A DNA stretch of 64,000 nucleotides from Gracilariopsis chorda (taxonomy: Eukaryota > Rhodophyta > Florideophyceae > Gracilariales > Gracilariaceae): the NCBI GenBank assembly GCA_003194525.1, contig NBIV01000208.1:85967-149966 (forward strand), given 5' to 3'. Positions within the stretch are counted from its first letter, which is position 1. The number at the start of each line of letters is the position of its first letter. Positions 34,057-44,967 of this stretch are shown here, piece by piece. A program made the position numbers and the translations under genes. Under the pieces are notes generated by a model that made no database searches, had not been told where the DNA came from, and was given only the letters and a program-made list of their open reading frames with translations.

Positions 34057-35418
34057 ATGGATGAAAATTCGATGCAAAGATCAAGCTCAAACATGCCTGA
34101 AAAGCATTGCAAACATCACTTTTTGTCCAATAAGTGGTTCCAACCAGGAAGTAGCCTGCTTGATGAAATACCGCGTCCAAATCTAACCGTTCCAAACACC
34201 GTTGGCGAAGCACAAGAGATTATAACAGATGCTGAACTGGATAATCACACATCGAAAGCCATACACAAATGCTTGAAGATTGTAGGAGCAAAAAATGCTC
34301 GATTATCAACAAGGCATCTTCTGATAGCGCACAAAATGGTACAGAGATCAATAGTCATGGCGGAAATACTGAAGGCAGTGAGCAACCCGAACGCCATTGT
34401 TGAGCAACAATGGACTCAAAATCTTCGTTCAACTAAGGTCAGAATACTTCGAACGGAAGACGGTAGTGAACAAATTGGACATGTGAGAGGATACATACCA
34501 GTTATAAGTAATGGAATAATCTCAGTTGGTTTGCCGAGTAATGTGTACCATGGCCAGAGTCTTACTCTGAGTGGTGAAAGAAGACCTGCATTTGAAGCAG
34601 GAGAGTACTGCCGCCTCCTTCATGTTTTGGCAGATGTGCTAATGACTGCAGCAAGACAACGTCTAATTCAATGCATGTCAAGAGAAGAACTGGACAAACA
34701 GCATGATGATCCGTGGTCTATTTCGATTGCACCACTATTTAATGACGAGCAGTTTACTCCGCAAGCCAATGCAGTCTTGTGCGGTGGCATTACGTTAGAT
34801 GACATAAGAATGATCGATCCGGCCCTTCACCCTCACTGGCGCGATGGTGGGGCACTGAAACGTAAGTTTGGTGAACTCAAAAGCCTTTATGGAACATGCG
34901 TGTCACGATTTGAAGCATCTGGCCAAGGTGATCCAGATGCATTTGCGAACTTTGCTCATGGTAAGTGGTACATTATGTATGCTTACTGTTTTCTACAGGT
35001 CAACCCCATCCTTCAACCATTAGCCACGCGTGCTTTAAGTACTGATGTACAAACGGAAGAAGGTGTAGGAGATTCTATATCTCCTTATCGATTTGGTGGA
35101 CAATCAGTTTCGTAGCATCCAGAGAAGCGGCGCAAGACAAAAGCACGAGAAGTAAACATTGTCGGAGTCGAGAGCCTCATTTCCGCGCTTAATTCGAATG
35201 AGGAGAAGCGAGATGCTCACTCCAAAGAGTCCGAAACGAGAAAACGGTCGTTCGAAGAAATTGATGCAGCGTCACGGGCTACCAAATCTACTCTACAGGC
35301 CCTGAATGAAGCAAAGCAAATGCATTCGTTAGCAAGCACAGAAGAAGAGAAAATCCTCCTTCAGGGTATAATTCATAAGCTTCTTGGACAGCTGGCAGAA
35401 GCCGAAGCTGCCATGTGA
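34057..35418 (+). pseudogene. Harbinger Myb/SANT-like accessory protein (one in-frame TAG)
   Basis: The open frame from ATG 34057 stops at TAG 35113-35115, but the same frame continues 100 codons to TGA 35416-35418. The continuation is clearly coding in character (basic KRRKTKAREV, then a charged helix ending GQLAEAEAAM, probably coiled coil). Residues about 240-290 contain WRDGGALKRKFGELKSLYG and ASGQGDPDAFANFAHG. These match the second Harbinger gene, the Myb-like DNA-binding partner that carries the transposase into the nucleus and to the ends. A GTAAGT..TACAG stretch at 34961-34998 looks like a 38-bp intron, but removing it destroys the frame, so I read through it. Confidence 0.75.
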
Positions 35419-35568
35419 AATTCTTGCAAAAGGAATGGGGCCTTCGCAAATGGTGCAGGAAGTTTTCATAGCTTGAAACAAAACGTGAGCCATCAGCCTC
35501 GGCCTCGCAGCCCCACATCGCAACGTTTATTAACGCTTCACTGACTCTTCACCCAAGGTCTCAGAAAT

Positions 35569-36393
35569 TGTGGTGCAATGCCCCAAAGGGGAAAAACACC
35601 GAAAGACGTTCGGGATCTTCCTCTCACGAGGTGAACCCAGTTGGGTAGAGCCCTCCCAGAGGTGTCACGGCGAAGCCGGTTTGTAAGACCAGGGACACCT
35701 GTCGCGACTCGCGCAGGGAGGTGAAGGCGAAGAATCGGTATCCGCGTGAGCGGGGTGTGATCCTCAGTAGAGGTATGTTTCCAAGTAAGTGGGGGCGTGT
35801 GAGCGGATGCGCACACGAGGGCCGCGGATAGCAGGAGGTGCTACCCTAAAAAGGGGAAAAAGGAAGGGCGAAGAGGAGAAAAAGAGGGCGAAGTGAGTCG
35901 CGAGAGCGACGGGGACGAACGGCGATGCCGGTAACAATATCCCTATACAGGGCGAAAAACCAATGCAATTGGAACAATTATACTCCCAGTGATGGGTCCC
36001 TTTAGATGTGCAAGGGGGTTAGATGTCCCGTGGTTTACGGCGTTTCCCTTCAAGGAGGAGTAGAGTACGCGCGCAAGCGGCAACAACTGGAGCCAATTCC
36101 CCAGGTTGGGGTCCCTTGTTTGGGAAGGTTTACTGGTGCGACGGCAGTGCGCCGTCGCACTAAGTACTAGCTTCCCAGAAATGGGTGTGAAAATAATAAA
36201 TAATATTAACTAAAATACTCCACATTTCGTGGCAACATCCACTACTGTGGCCAACCGCCAATTGACCCAAAACCGTGTCCCACGTGTCCATACCCACCAT
36301 AGTGGGGCGTAATTCATATACACACTACACAACCGATAATATCGGGAAAGCGTTCAAGTACCCAGAATCCCTGCCGGAGGGCGTTGCACTTCA
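35569..36393 (-). repeat. Solo LTR of the element-2 family inside the Harbinger element (TSD GAAAT)
   Basis: The 825-bp LTR starts TGTGGTGCAATG and ends GCACTTCA. It has exact GAAAT duplications at 35564-35568 and 36394-36398. It is nearly the same sequence as 54426-55253. It contains more than twenty short inverted repeats, most of the form CCNN-loop-NNGG, and one strong 10-bp hairpin at 36136-36160. An AT-rich segment AATAATAAATAATATTAAC near 36190-36210 could hold a TATA or polyadenylation site. It inserted 150 bp after the Myb-like gene, so it postdates the Harbinger element. Confidence 0.93.
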
Positions 36394-36667
36394 GAAATAT
36401 TCTATTCAGCCAGGGAAACGGGAGTACCCAGTTAACTCGGTAGTGCTGTAGTGAAGTCTGTTCGGGATCTGACGTATAGCAGGGACAAAGCTAAGCCCAG
36501 AGGCAACGCTCGCCTACCAGGAGATACCTCTTTGCAATTATTGACTTGTAAATGCGCGAAGACGGATTGCTATGACGAAGATTGTCCTCAAATTCTTTAT
36601 TTGCGCAGACATGGCACAGGGATATTCAGTTAGATCTTCACGGGTTTAGTTTCAGTTCACCATGCAA

Positions 36668-37625
36668 TCATAATCGATGTAAATACGGCATATTGCGCCA
36701 GTCAGACGGGAGGTGCGGGATGGAGTTGAAGTGCAGCAGCAGCGTTTCAATTCTGAGCAGCTGCAAGACGAAGTTTGGAAAAGCGGTGAGCTTATTGTGT
36801 GAAAGGTTCAGAAAACGCAACTGGCTGCAATACTGTAGCTGTTGACGGACGGCTCGTAAGCGACCGAAGAAGAGATCTAGAAAATGGAGAACACGTAGCT
36901 CAGATATGGCGGAGACGTTGCTGATGGGCGTGTTACAGTAAAGTACCCGTAGACGGGAGAAGTTGGCAGTGTAGAGAGATGCTTGTTGGGTTTGGGTGTG
37001 AAGATGAGGATGTTCTTGTAGAGCTCTTTGCGAGCGGGCAGTACGAACACAAGCGTCACGTATGTAACCGAGGCGTGCTTTCCAAAGACGAAGGAGACGG
37101 GAGTGATAACGGTTTGGTATTGCTTCACAGAAGCTTACTGCGTCGGAGAGAGGGAGCACCTGGAGTATTATGCAGCGCATGTCGAGGGGAGGTCAAGCAG
37201 TGTGGTGGGCGGGGAAGCAGAATTCATGAGGGCTTTGTTGGGACGGTTTGGGAAGTTGAAGGGGACGGCGGAGGAAGCGTGGGTTGCATTGGGTTGGTTT
37301 TTACTGACGACGGTGTCGGTGATGTACGTTTAATGCTGAGTGATACGGTGGCGGCGAGCAGTAAAAGAATGGCAGTGTTGTTCTCATTGAGAGCGCATGA
37401 TGCACTGCGACGGTATGCATGTGGCGTGGCGCACTGGGGGAGGGATGCGGCATGCACACGCACCAGTGCAAACGCGTCACGTATGCGCGGAATGCTCAGT
37501 ACGTTCAAGTGGCGCCCGATTGAACTGAACAGCGGTCCAACAACGCGTCGCACGTCATCTATAAACGAACCGAAACGCTCTTCGAGCCATCTTCCTGAAT
37601 CCTCTGCACAAGTGATTGCTTTCAT
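36668..37625 (-). pseudogene. Leucine-rich repeat gene fragment (cargo in the Harbinger element)
   Basis: The 170-codon frame 37180-36668 contains leucine-rich repeat units: LRVLYCN, LRVLHFLDL, LRFLNLSHNKLTAFPNFVLQLL and IETLLLHFNSIPHLPSDW. That is three to four LxxLxLxxNxL-type repeats. An upstream frame 37625-37224 (MKAITCAEDSGRWLEERFGSF) may be its N-terminal part, interrupted by a frame change and a proline-rich stretch. Such repeats bind proteins. The fragment has no role in Harbinger transposition and looks like captured host coding sequence. The 302-codon frame on the opposite strand (36979-37887) is taken as a shadow. Confidence 0.6.
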
Positions 37626-37887
37626 TGTCCTGCCAGCTGCTCTGCGTTTCCATCAGCTCTTCCCAAATCGCTCAAGACTCTTCGCACTGCCTTTCCAGCC
37701 GATGGAACCACCACATCACTGCTTATCATCTGTGTCCTCTCTCGGTTTCTCCACTTGCGAATGCTTTGTCCCCGCCGTCATCCATCGCCAAATCTACCAC
37801 CCGAACTTGCTTCGCCCCCCGATCCATCTTCGGGGGGCGTGTCAAATCCAGCTTTGCCCGGTGTGCTCAGCTTTCTATCTCACCTGA

Positions 37888-38734
37888 TGGGATGGAGCAA
37901 CATGCATTCGGGCATGCATCACCGACTTCAACACTTCGACAGCAACATAAATCCTGCGTTCCCGCGCTGAATCTAACTCTTCCCGACCATCACCGCACAA
38001 ATTTGAAACGGAATCGCAGTAGAGTCATTTCATTCATGCTGTTTTGCACTTGGCCTTCCCCAAAAGGCGCTACGTTGTACCAACTCGTCTGTTTCAATCC
38101 TTCCGTCAGAGACAAGCGCTATAGAAGCTTATTTAGCTTACCATGCTATGCCACACGACAACCAACACCAAAATCACGGTGAATTTCTCGCGCTGTGTCC
38201 TTCCGGGAAAAACAAAACGACAGCACTCCGTACTTAAACTTGATATTACCTATTCAGACCACTCTCCTTGCCTCTCTTTTTAATCCGCGTTAATTTCTTA
38301 CCGCCGTCACCAGCCTGGTAAATGCTGACAGAAATCCAACTGCACTTTCTTCATCAACTTCATTTGGGCCGCCCAACTTGCGCGTTTCGCTCTTTTCTCT
38401 CTCAGCTCCATAACGAATGCAACCCTCGCCCTTACTACTTTACCGCTCAACTCACCCGTGTCATACTGCCTACTAATTGTCTCGCTCTCGAATCCTGTCA
38501 AAAACATCGCAGCAATCCTCACCACCGTCCACGACTGCTTGTGTGATCCCTTTCCTTCGCCCCTACCATGGCAGCTTCATTTCGTCTTCCCACTACAGCC
38601 GCCCCCGTGAACCCACCATCCAAACTGCATCAAACCCCTCCCTCCATCACTGCATCTAGAACCCTTCAACTCCATTCTGCACTTCAATTCATCCCAGCCT
38701 CACCACCTAATCGATAACAGACTTACGATCCCTT
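37888..38734. other. Spacer inside the Harbinger element
   Basis: C/T-rich plus strand; overlapping short frames with no domain (37616-38182, 38322-38659). I see no LTR or inverted repeat here. It may be intron or untranslated sequence of captured host DNA. Confidence 0.3.
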
Positions 38735-39793
38735 TTGGAAGCCGCTACCGTGAAATCCAAGTCCTTATCGCCCGTGCCGTCAGATCATTCTCATTTTGCC
38801 CTCGGAATGCACGTCAAAGACGGCGTTGCCAAACGCCTAGAATGGAAAGCTCTGCTCGCTGAAGCCGCTCGTTCAGATTCTATTACTGCGAATACGAACA
38901 GTTCAATATCGCCAAAAGAGCAGCAACAATTTCTGTTTGATTTGAGTGCCTCCAATGCTAATTCCGTTCACGATCTCCTTAAAGATAAAAGTTATGAAGA
39001 TGAAGATGCTCGAACTTGTAAGTTTAAAGGTTCCCACGTTTGCTTGCTCTTTTTTCCTAGCTTTGGTCACAACCTGCGTGAAATTGTCAGTTCTTGTCCC
39101 CAGATTTCGAGACAGAACAATAACCTTTTTTCATTTTCTTTCCCTGGACCAACTACACAGATGTGATAGACGTGTTGGTATGGTCAGAGGCTCAAAATAC
39201 CCGCAAAGCTATTTTCAACGATGTTGTATCACCGTTCCGTCACGTGCACAAATCGGATGTCTAGCAGAGTTATCGATTTCCTGTTGTCATTCTATCCACA
39301 GAGAAGGCTGCCTTTCTTGAACCCTACTAGGTGCGTGGTGATCACGAACAGACCAGTGCGCAAAATGTATACGGTGCTCAAGCGCAGTTTCTGGCGCTCT
39401 GAAGGGGTTCTGTTGCTGATGATGTCGATGTTCTTGGTATAGTTGGAGAAACCTCCGACAGAATTAAAGCATCTCTGGAAGCTGTCCTGGAAGCAGATGG
39501 ACGTCAGTGGATTTCTAACGCCGTGTCGCAAGTCTTATATGCATCTCTTGATTCTGTTACCACAGCGAATCTATGTAGTAATCGCCGCATTTGTGAGGCT
39601 CAGGACATCAAGTTTTGCGTGGAAGGTCCAGCGCTTGCGTTTTTCTCTCAGACAGCTCGTCCATCTGACCCCAATGAGTGACTCCGAAACGCAGATATAT
39701 TGCTTACAAGTCCCGGCTCTTGGTTTGGATTTCATGACTGTGCGCATACTACCATACATTCAAGGCCTGCTTCCTCATTTTCTGTTCAGCTAA
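38735..39793 (+). pseudogene. Spliced host-like gene fragment (cargo)
   Basis: The first open part (38735-39017) encodes HSHFALGMHVKDGVAKRLEWKALLAEAARSD and SPKEQQQFLFDLSASN. A GTAAGTTTAAAG donor at about 39018 and pyrimidine-rich acceptors ending TAG (about 39059) or CAG (about 39161) suggest an intron. Downstream, in other frames, come DVIDVLVWSEAQNTRKAIF, IVGETSDRIKASLEAVLEAD and LYASLDSVTTANLCSNRR, with stops between. The family is not recognised. Codon-like bias and a plausible intron argue for captured or transduced host sequence rather than transposon DNA. Confidence 0.45.
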
Positions 39794-39976
39794 CGCATGA
39801 GAAGCATCAACGCATTGGTCCTTTCATGCGTATTATGCACCGCCAAGACCAGAGACGAGAAAAAATTCGGTTGCCTGTTTGTGAGGCTGTGGACCATGAT
39901 TTCCAAGATCGGCATTCCCACAATTCGAGATAAAGTAGATCACGCGACGCACATCTCTGAAGCATTCATGTATCCT

Positions 39977-40604
39977 TTATGAGACTGCCAGGGTTTGCTT
40001 TCGACCAACGAAGGCGTCGGATGTGTCGTAAGCCTCTCTTATGAGCTTTCCAGAAGCGAACGGAGTAACTTTGAAGTCAAAGAAATTGAAGTCCTCTCGA
40101 CTATCAGAAAGAGCTTGTACAGCTATGTCACTGACAATGCCAAACAGATCCCGATTTTCCAAGCCTGCAGATTCCCACCACTGGTACAGAACCTGCTCAA
40201 GAGCATGCGGATCATAGCGAGGTGGCATTTCGCGCTGTGGTCGCAGCTCCTCTGGTAACAGTGGGTCGGACTTGGGCGGCGCACAATTGGATCTGAAAGG
40301 GTCCGAAGATGGAGAGACCGCTGATGCACATGATGTATGCAGAATTCGGGAAGCAGTTCGAGATCGAAAGTTGAGACGGTGCTCTCGAAATCCTTCTAGG
40401 CTCAGTGATGAAATCTGGGCGATGCGTAGAAGGCAGGGGACCCATGGTGTAATGAACGGCGTATTTGTCAGCATTCACAAGCTTCGAGAGTGCGAAAAGC
40501 GAATAGCTGCGGTCCATGTGAGGATCGAAGAAACCGTGCCTTCGGAAGATGTCGGCCATTCTGTTGTGATGTGTTCACCAGGCAAAGCAGGGCTGATATT
40601 ATGA
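39977..40604 (-). pseudogene. Host-like coding fragment (cargo)
   Basis: The minus-strand frame 40474-39977 includes MPPRYDPHALEQVLYQWWE and DFNFFDFKVTPFASGKLIREAY. The first phrase resembles the start of class I aminoacyl-tRNA synthetases of the Val/Ile type, but the following residues do not continue that family, so no function is assigned. An overlapping frame 40559-40212 begins MADIFRRHGFFDPHMDRSYS. Two frames in the same direction suggest exons or a frameshift. Confidence 0.35.
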
Positions 40605-40761
40605 AGATAATGGCGAACAGAATCCATCCAGGTCCAGCAGATCTGTATTTTCACGCCCTACAACTCCACCAACAAGTGTCCCTTTCAGTACCTCAAGTTG
40701 AAAACCTTATACTCCACCATTTACCGCCTGGGATTCTGTTCGCAACACTTTAAAATAAAGC

Positions 40762-42057
40762 TCAGCATGTTCTTCTTCGTACAAAGCCCTGTCTTTGAAG
40801 ATGATCCGCAAGTTCATCTCTCAAATCGGAAACTTCTCTACCACGGTTTCTTGCACGCATGTTATCTCTCTCATTGTGCAGCCCATCTTGAAAATTCACA
40901 ACAGGACTGCCATAAACCTGATTGTCTTCATGCGCAGCAATGAATTCGTATGTATTATCGTCAGAAGTATCAATGAGAAAGTTGTGTGACTTACAGGCGA
41001 CAAGAATGATTAGAGTTGTGTGGTGCAAAGAATAGCGTATAGCAGACCAGAAGACTCCAAAGCGACATACTAGAATCCCGAACGCTTGTTCTACGCACGG
41101 CCGAGTAACAGAATGATAAGCGTTATATGTGTCTTCTCTCTGTGTTAAATGTCGACACGGAAAGGGCGTCAAAACTCGGGCTTTGTTACTATACGCGTCA
41201 TCCGCAACGACGGCTGCCCAAGAAGGTAATTCATCTCCATGTAGTAAGTCGTACAGTTTTGTATTACTAAAGGCAGTGGCGTCATGCGTTCCACCAGAAT
41301 GACGTGCAGAAACGAAGGAAAACTTATAGTCCGCTTGTACGGCTGCCTGCACACAAAGAGCAAAGAATTTCTTTCGATTGTAGTACTTCATGGGATCTGG
41401 AGCTTCTCTCAGAGAAGGGCACCTAATAGCAATGGCTATTCCGTCCAGTGCCGATATAGCACCATGTAGTGGACTGTTTCTTAGGCTTCGAAACATATTT
41501 GCCTGGTTCATACACTCTTCCTCTGTGCACGGAAATCTGATCTTTGGGAGTGTCTGATCAAGAACGATTAAGGTTTCCGTGAATGCATGGTAAACTGTTG
41601 AGGAGCCAAACCCGTATGGCCACGATATATCTAAGTAACTTGCTCCTGCTAGACGTCGTAATGTAAGAAATAACATAACAGGTAGAGTAAGAGAAGCTGC
41701 AACTCTAGAACAATTTTTCTGCTTTCGTTGGACAAAACTTTGCGTAGTTGAGAGAAGAAGGCTGTATTGAGATTTTGTAACGCGATACATTCTGGTAAAA
41801 ACAATGTCAGAAAGGGACTCTATGTGCGCCTGTGTGTTGAACGGAGTTCGGGGGAGCACGCAACAGAGTGCACGGTTATCTTGTTCCACCATTTGTGCGC
41901 ATATTGCACTGCAAATGATATGCATAACACATCTCGCTAAAAAGCGCCTTCGTTTGCTTCTTTTGCTCGACTGGATGGTTCTATCGTGAAGGAGTTGAAG
42001 GAAATGGATGGTGCGCGATGAAAGATTGATTTCCACCATGTTGTTGCCAAGTTGCAT
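40762..42057 (-). CDS. PIF/Harbinger DDE transposase
   Basis: An intact 431-codon frame. Residues 100-165 carry the helix-turn-helix-like region ending FGSSTVYHAFTETL. The DDE_Tnp_4 core has Asp205 (ALDGIAIAI), a KKFFALCVQAAVQADYKFSFV strand, GGTHDATAF, Asp287 (VADDAYSNKARVLTPF) and Glu323 (RPCVEQAFGILVCRFGVF). All three catalytic residues are present and spacing is normal for the family. It would cut and paste DNA at the 21-bp ends and 3-bp TAA/TTA targets. The start lies about 120 bp inside the right terminal repeat. It is convergent with the Myb-like gene. Confidence 0.93.
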   Translation of the reverse strand: MQLGNNMVEINLSSRTIHFLQLLHDRTIQSSKRSKRRRFLARCVMHIICSAICAQMVEQDNRALCCVLPRTPFNTQAHIESLSDIVFTRMYRVTKSQYSLLLSTTQSFVQRKQKNCSRVAASLTLPVMLFLTLRRLAGASYLDISWPYGFGSSTVYHAFTETLIVLDQTLPKIRFPCTEEECMNQANMFRSLRNSPLHGAISALDGIAIAIRCPSLREAPDPMKYYNRKKFFALCVQAAVQADYKFSFVSARHSGGTHDATAFSNTKLYDLLHGDELPSWAAVVADDAYSNKARVLTPFPCRHLTQREDTYNAYHSVTRPCVEQAFGILVCRFGVFWSAIRYSLHHTTLIILVACKSHNFLIDTSDDNTYEFIAAHEDNQVYGSPVVNFQDGLHNERDNMRARNRGREVSDLRDELADHLQRQGFVRRRTC

Positions 42058-42175
42058 GCATACTCTTCGCGATGGGATGGCTTTGTCATCTTAGACTTTT
42101 CATTTGTTTTTCGTAGTGTACGAAACGGGACCAAAATCGAAAATGTTTTAATTCAGAGTTAACCGTTCACGGATT

Positions 42176-42196
42176 AAGAAAGTCATAGAACGGCCC
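42176..42196 (-). repeat. Right terminal inverted repeat of the Harbinger element
   Basis: This is the perfect partner of 33846-33866 and is followed by TAA at 42197-42199. The transposase start codon is about 120 bp inside this end, so the promoter must lie within or next to the repeat. Confidence 0.95.
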
Positions 42197-42199
42197 TAA

Positions 42200-42539
42200 A
42201 ACTAGCGCCAGACTCCACTAATACCTACCCTCTCAGGTGCACGTGGAATCCAAATCTTACTGGTCCTGAGCGAGTGCCCCTTCAAATAGCAAAATAGAAT
42301 AGATAGAATAGATACATAGCGTTTATATAACCAAATAGTTTTGGCTTTCTATCACCCGTTGCCCGACCTGCTCCCTGCATCGCATGCTCTACCCCACGCC
42401 CTACGAAAAAAACGCTCTGCATCACGTGCACCACCTCATCTACGTGCCCCATAATATTACGCTCCCCGATATCCCACTCCGCCACCACCCTCCCTTCTCT
42501 GTTTCCAAGCATCCCGTTCTCCATTCTCCTTCCCCCGCG
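42200..42539. other. Right flank of the Harbinger element
   Basis: No gene before 42540. Short AGAATAGATAGAATAGATA repeats lie at about 42294-42315. Upstream in-frame codons from 42384 exist, but the zinc-finger start at 42540 is preferred. Confidence 0.35.
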
Positions 42540-43583
42540 ATGATACTCTGTTGCCATCCCCATTGCACCTTCTATGGCCGCACCGCGTTCTCTCTCCAGA
42601 GTCACCAACGCAGGTGCCCTCATCGACTCACCCACGACAAACGCCCTTCCTCCTCCGCCAACGCTCCCGTCCAGTTCCCTCCAAGGACCAAGCGACGAAA
42701 ATTCGTTCCAAACCTCTCCACCATTCCTCCTCCCACTCCCTCACACTGCCCCTCCGACAACGTCCCCCTCGCCGAAGATGAACCCTATCACATCCAACAG
42801 GCCTCCCTTTCCCTCCAAACACAAGACGCACACCACATGGCAAGTCACGCCCTCTGTTCAGTCTCCTCCTCAAACCCACCTCCCCATACCTCATCCCAAT
42901 CCCCCTCCCCTCTCCTCAACAACCCCCATCTCGAGCAACTCGTTTTCTGCATCTCCTCCATCGCTTCCTCCTTCAGCACACGCAAAGCCGACGAATTCAT
43001 CTCCCTTCTCAACCACTCGGACTTCTCCAAGTCAGCCTTCCAAAAATCCATCTCCTCCGCAAAGCAGTGCCTCGCACTCCAGTAACACCTCCTCAAGGAA
43101 TGCATCAACTCCACCGGCTTCCTCCCTCTCACACTCACCGACGAGCACAACTCCTTCTCCGCACCCCTCTTCCAAAAACGCGCCACAGACTTCCTGAAGC
43201 AACAACTCGCTCTCGCACACTTCAACAACACCTTCTTCCAACCCGTCTCCCAATCTTCCCCTTCCTCCTCTTCCACCCCCGCCTTCGCCCATCCTATGGC
43301 CGCAGCCTTTGGAAACAAAGTCGTTCCTGCCTTCAAACAAGCCATCATGCAGTGCCACATCAATTACATCGTCTGGCACACCCCCGAAACAACCGATAAG
43401 GAATCTTTCGTCGGTCTCGTCCAGTTATACTCTGATAAGTCCGCCACCTCACTCAAGAGCTCCTCCATCAACTCATATCCCCTTCACATCAACCTCCCGC
43501 ACGCATTGATCCTTCCTACCCACTTCACGAATCGACTCCCATCTCTCCCCCTCAATCTCAACGCCAATCAAGTACTTCAATAG
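42540..43583 (+). pseudogene. Single zinc-finger protein (one in-frame TAA)
   Basis: Start ATG 42540. Residues 4-30 (CCHPHCTFYGRTAFSLQSHQRRC) form a C2H2/C2HC finger. A Pro/Ser-rich linker follows, and then a helical region (SSFSTRKADEFISLLNHSDFSKS). A TAA at 43083-43085 interrupts, but the same frame runs on 165 codons to TAG 43581-43583 with LLKECINSTGFLPL and MAAAFGNKVVPAFKQAIMQC. CAA to TAA would explain the stop. The family is not recognised; a transposon-encoded DNA-binding protein or a host regulator are both possible. It is convergent with the gene at 43728-44600. Confidence 0.6.
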
Positions 43584-43727
43584 TTCATTACTTACTCCTC
43601 GCGACGACGGTGTGTACGACCTCATCTCAGACGCAATCTCAAACTGACATCGAGGTACAATCTCCTTTCCTCCCACAACAAATACACTCCCCTCTTTTCC
43701 CTTCCCCAATACTTCGCATCGATTCGT

Positions 43728-44600
43728 CTAGTTCCTTTCCACACCCTCCAAAGTAAAACAAAGCTCCGATACCTCCACCTTCGCATAGTACAACAACCTA
43801 TCATATACTACCCTGGCAAACCCATAAAAACCCTCTTGCACATCAAACACACACTTCCTACGCCCTCGCAATTCCTTTTCATCTTCAGATCCCTTTCTCT
43901 CCCCTCGTCTCACCTTCATCCCTTCCCGTAAGCTATCTATCAGCATATTCTTCTTGCTCATCTCTTCTCTCATCCTCTTCAGCTCCTCTTGCGTCAGCTT
44001 TAGCGACATCTTTAGGCTACAGTGGTCCCCATTGATCTGCCCGAGTTCTGCCTTCAACATATTGACCCTCTCAACTAACGAAGATCGACACATCACACCG
44101 ATTTCTTCACTCCCTGCATCTCCCAAAATATTGACAGGCAGCCGTCGCTCCTCAGCAAGCTCACTTGGCGACCGATGAACACTTCGTGTCCTCTCTCGCA
44201 TTCCTTCCGGAGCCCGCGGCGTTCTGCTTCCTTTATCACTTTCCAAGTCTTGAGCCATTTGCACCTTTCGCGCCCGTACCGGGGTGCTCGTACGTTCTCC
44301 GCTTTTCGATGCTTCCTGTATTCCATCCGTCGCTCTGACCACTTCTTCCACTTCTCGCGTTTCCTTTAAATCAGAGCGGCGTCCCACTCCTTCCTTTATT
44401 ATCTCTCTCGTCAATCTCCCCTTCACAATGTGATCCTCTTCGTCCCAATCACTCTCTACCAAAGGGACATTTACCTCTCCTCCATATTGATTTCCCCTTG
44501 GGGCTCCACCTCTCTTCAGCGCAACTGCCTCTTCCATTTGTTTCCTTTCCGTCATTTCTTCATCTTTATTTCGGTCTTCGACCCGCGCATTTGCTTTCAA
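43728..44600 (-). CDS. Charged coiled-coil protein
   Basis: An intact frame of 290 codons, although the ATG chosen may not be the true start. Residues 1-150 are highly charged and disordered. Residues about 180-235 form a coiled coil (SSLVERVNMLKAELGQINGD, LKLTQEELKRMREEMSKKNM). The last 45 residues (FDVQEGFYGFARVVYDRLLYYAKVEVSELCF) look globular. No family is recognised. It is separated from the zinc-finger gene by 145 bp and oriented towards it. Confidence 0.5.
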   Translation of the reverse strand: MKANARVEDRNKDEEMTERKQMEEAVALKRGGAPRGNQYGGEVNVPLVESDWDEEDHIVKGRLTREIIKEGVGRRSDLKETREVEEVVRATDGIQEASKSGERTSTPVRARKVQMAQDLESDKGSRTPRAPEGMRERTRSVHRSPSELAEERRLPVNILGDAGSEEIGVMCRSSLVERVNMLKAELGQINGDHCSLKMSLKLTQEELKRMREEMSKKNMLIDSLREGMKVRRGERKGSEDEKELRGRRKCVFDVQEGFYGFARVVYDRLLYYAKVEVSELCFTLEGVERN

Positions 44601-44649
44601 CCCTCCCTAATATGGTACCTCTTCTCTTCTCCTAGCAATCCGCACTTTC

Positions 44650-44967
44650 TTACCCTCCTCCCCACCACCAGACCCAGCCATAGATCGCTGTCCCAGAACC
44701 GAATCTCTCCCGCGTGCTACAGGCATGGGCATCAGCCTTCAAATTCTCACTCGTCGTGCGCTCGGATCCGACGTTCTTTGCCCCACCTCTTCCCCCTCTC
44801 TTCGAAGCACTTTCTCCTGACCTCCTCCCTGATAATCCGCTCCTGGGAACACATGATTTCGCTTTCGTTCCACCCGCGGTTCGCTCCTCAATAGCCTTTC
44901 GCCGCGTCTTAGGCGCACTCGCCGCACCACCCCTTGCCGGGCCTCGCTTCTTTCCCTTCGGCGCCAT
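44650..44967 (-). CDS. Small basic Lys/Arg/Gly-rich protein
   Basis: The ATG at 44967 (MAPKGKKRGPARGGAASAPK) gives about 105 residues. It is rich in Lys, Arg, Gly and Ser, as in histone-tail-like or nucleolar proteins. The C-terminus (YGWVWWWGGG) is unusual and the stop falls within a GGGTAAGA donor-like site, so it may be the first exon of the 44600 gene. A clean splice that keeps the frame was not found. Confidence 0.4.
   Translation of the reverse strand: MAPKGKKRGPARGGAASAPKTRRKAIEERTAGGTKAKSCVPRSGLSGRRSGESASKRGGRGGAKNVGSERTTSENLKADAHACSTRERFGSGTAIYGWVWWWGGG

Larger units (their letters stand above)
33843..42199. mobile_element. PIF/Harbinger DNA transposon with cargo
   Basis: The element spans 33846-42196 (8,351 bp). 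Perfect 21-bp terminal inverted repeats begin GGGCCGTTCTATGACTTTC at each end, and the target duplication is TAA (33843-33845; 42197-42199), the TWA type of this superfamily. Both expected genes are present: a Myb/SANT-like protein near the left end on the plus strand and a DDE transposase near the right end on the minus strand, convergent. Between them lie a nested solo LTR (35569-36393) and about 4 kb with host-like coding pieces. The perfect repeats and intact transposase suggest a young copy. Confidence 0.93.

Noticed and set aside
34961-34998. Possible 38-bp intron (GTAAGT..TACAG) in the Harbinger Myb-like gene
   Set aside because: Splicing shifts the frame to an early stop, whereas reading through keeps family-like sequence (FAHGKWYIMYAYCFLQ).
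36979-37887. 302-codon plus-strand ORF
   Set aside because: No domain, odd composition and antisense to the leucine-rich repeat fragment; treated as shadow.
39977-40240. Similarity to valyl-type tRNA synthetase start (YDPHALEQVLYQWWE)
   Set aside because: Only about 15 residues fit and the following sequence does not continue the family.
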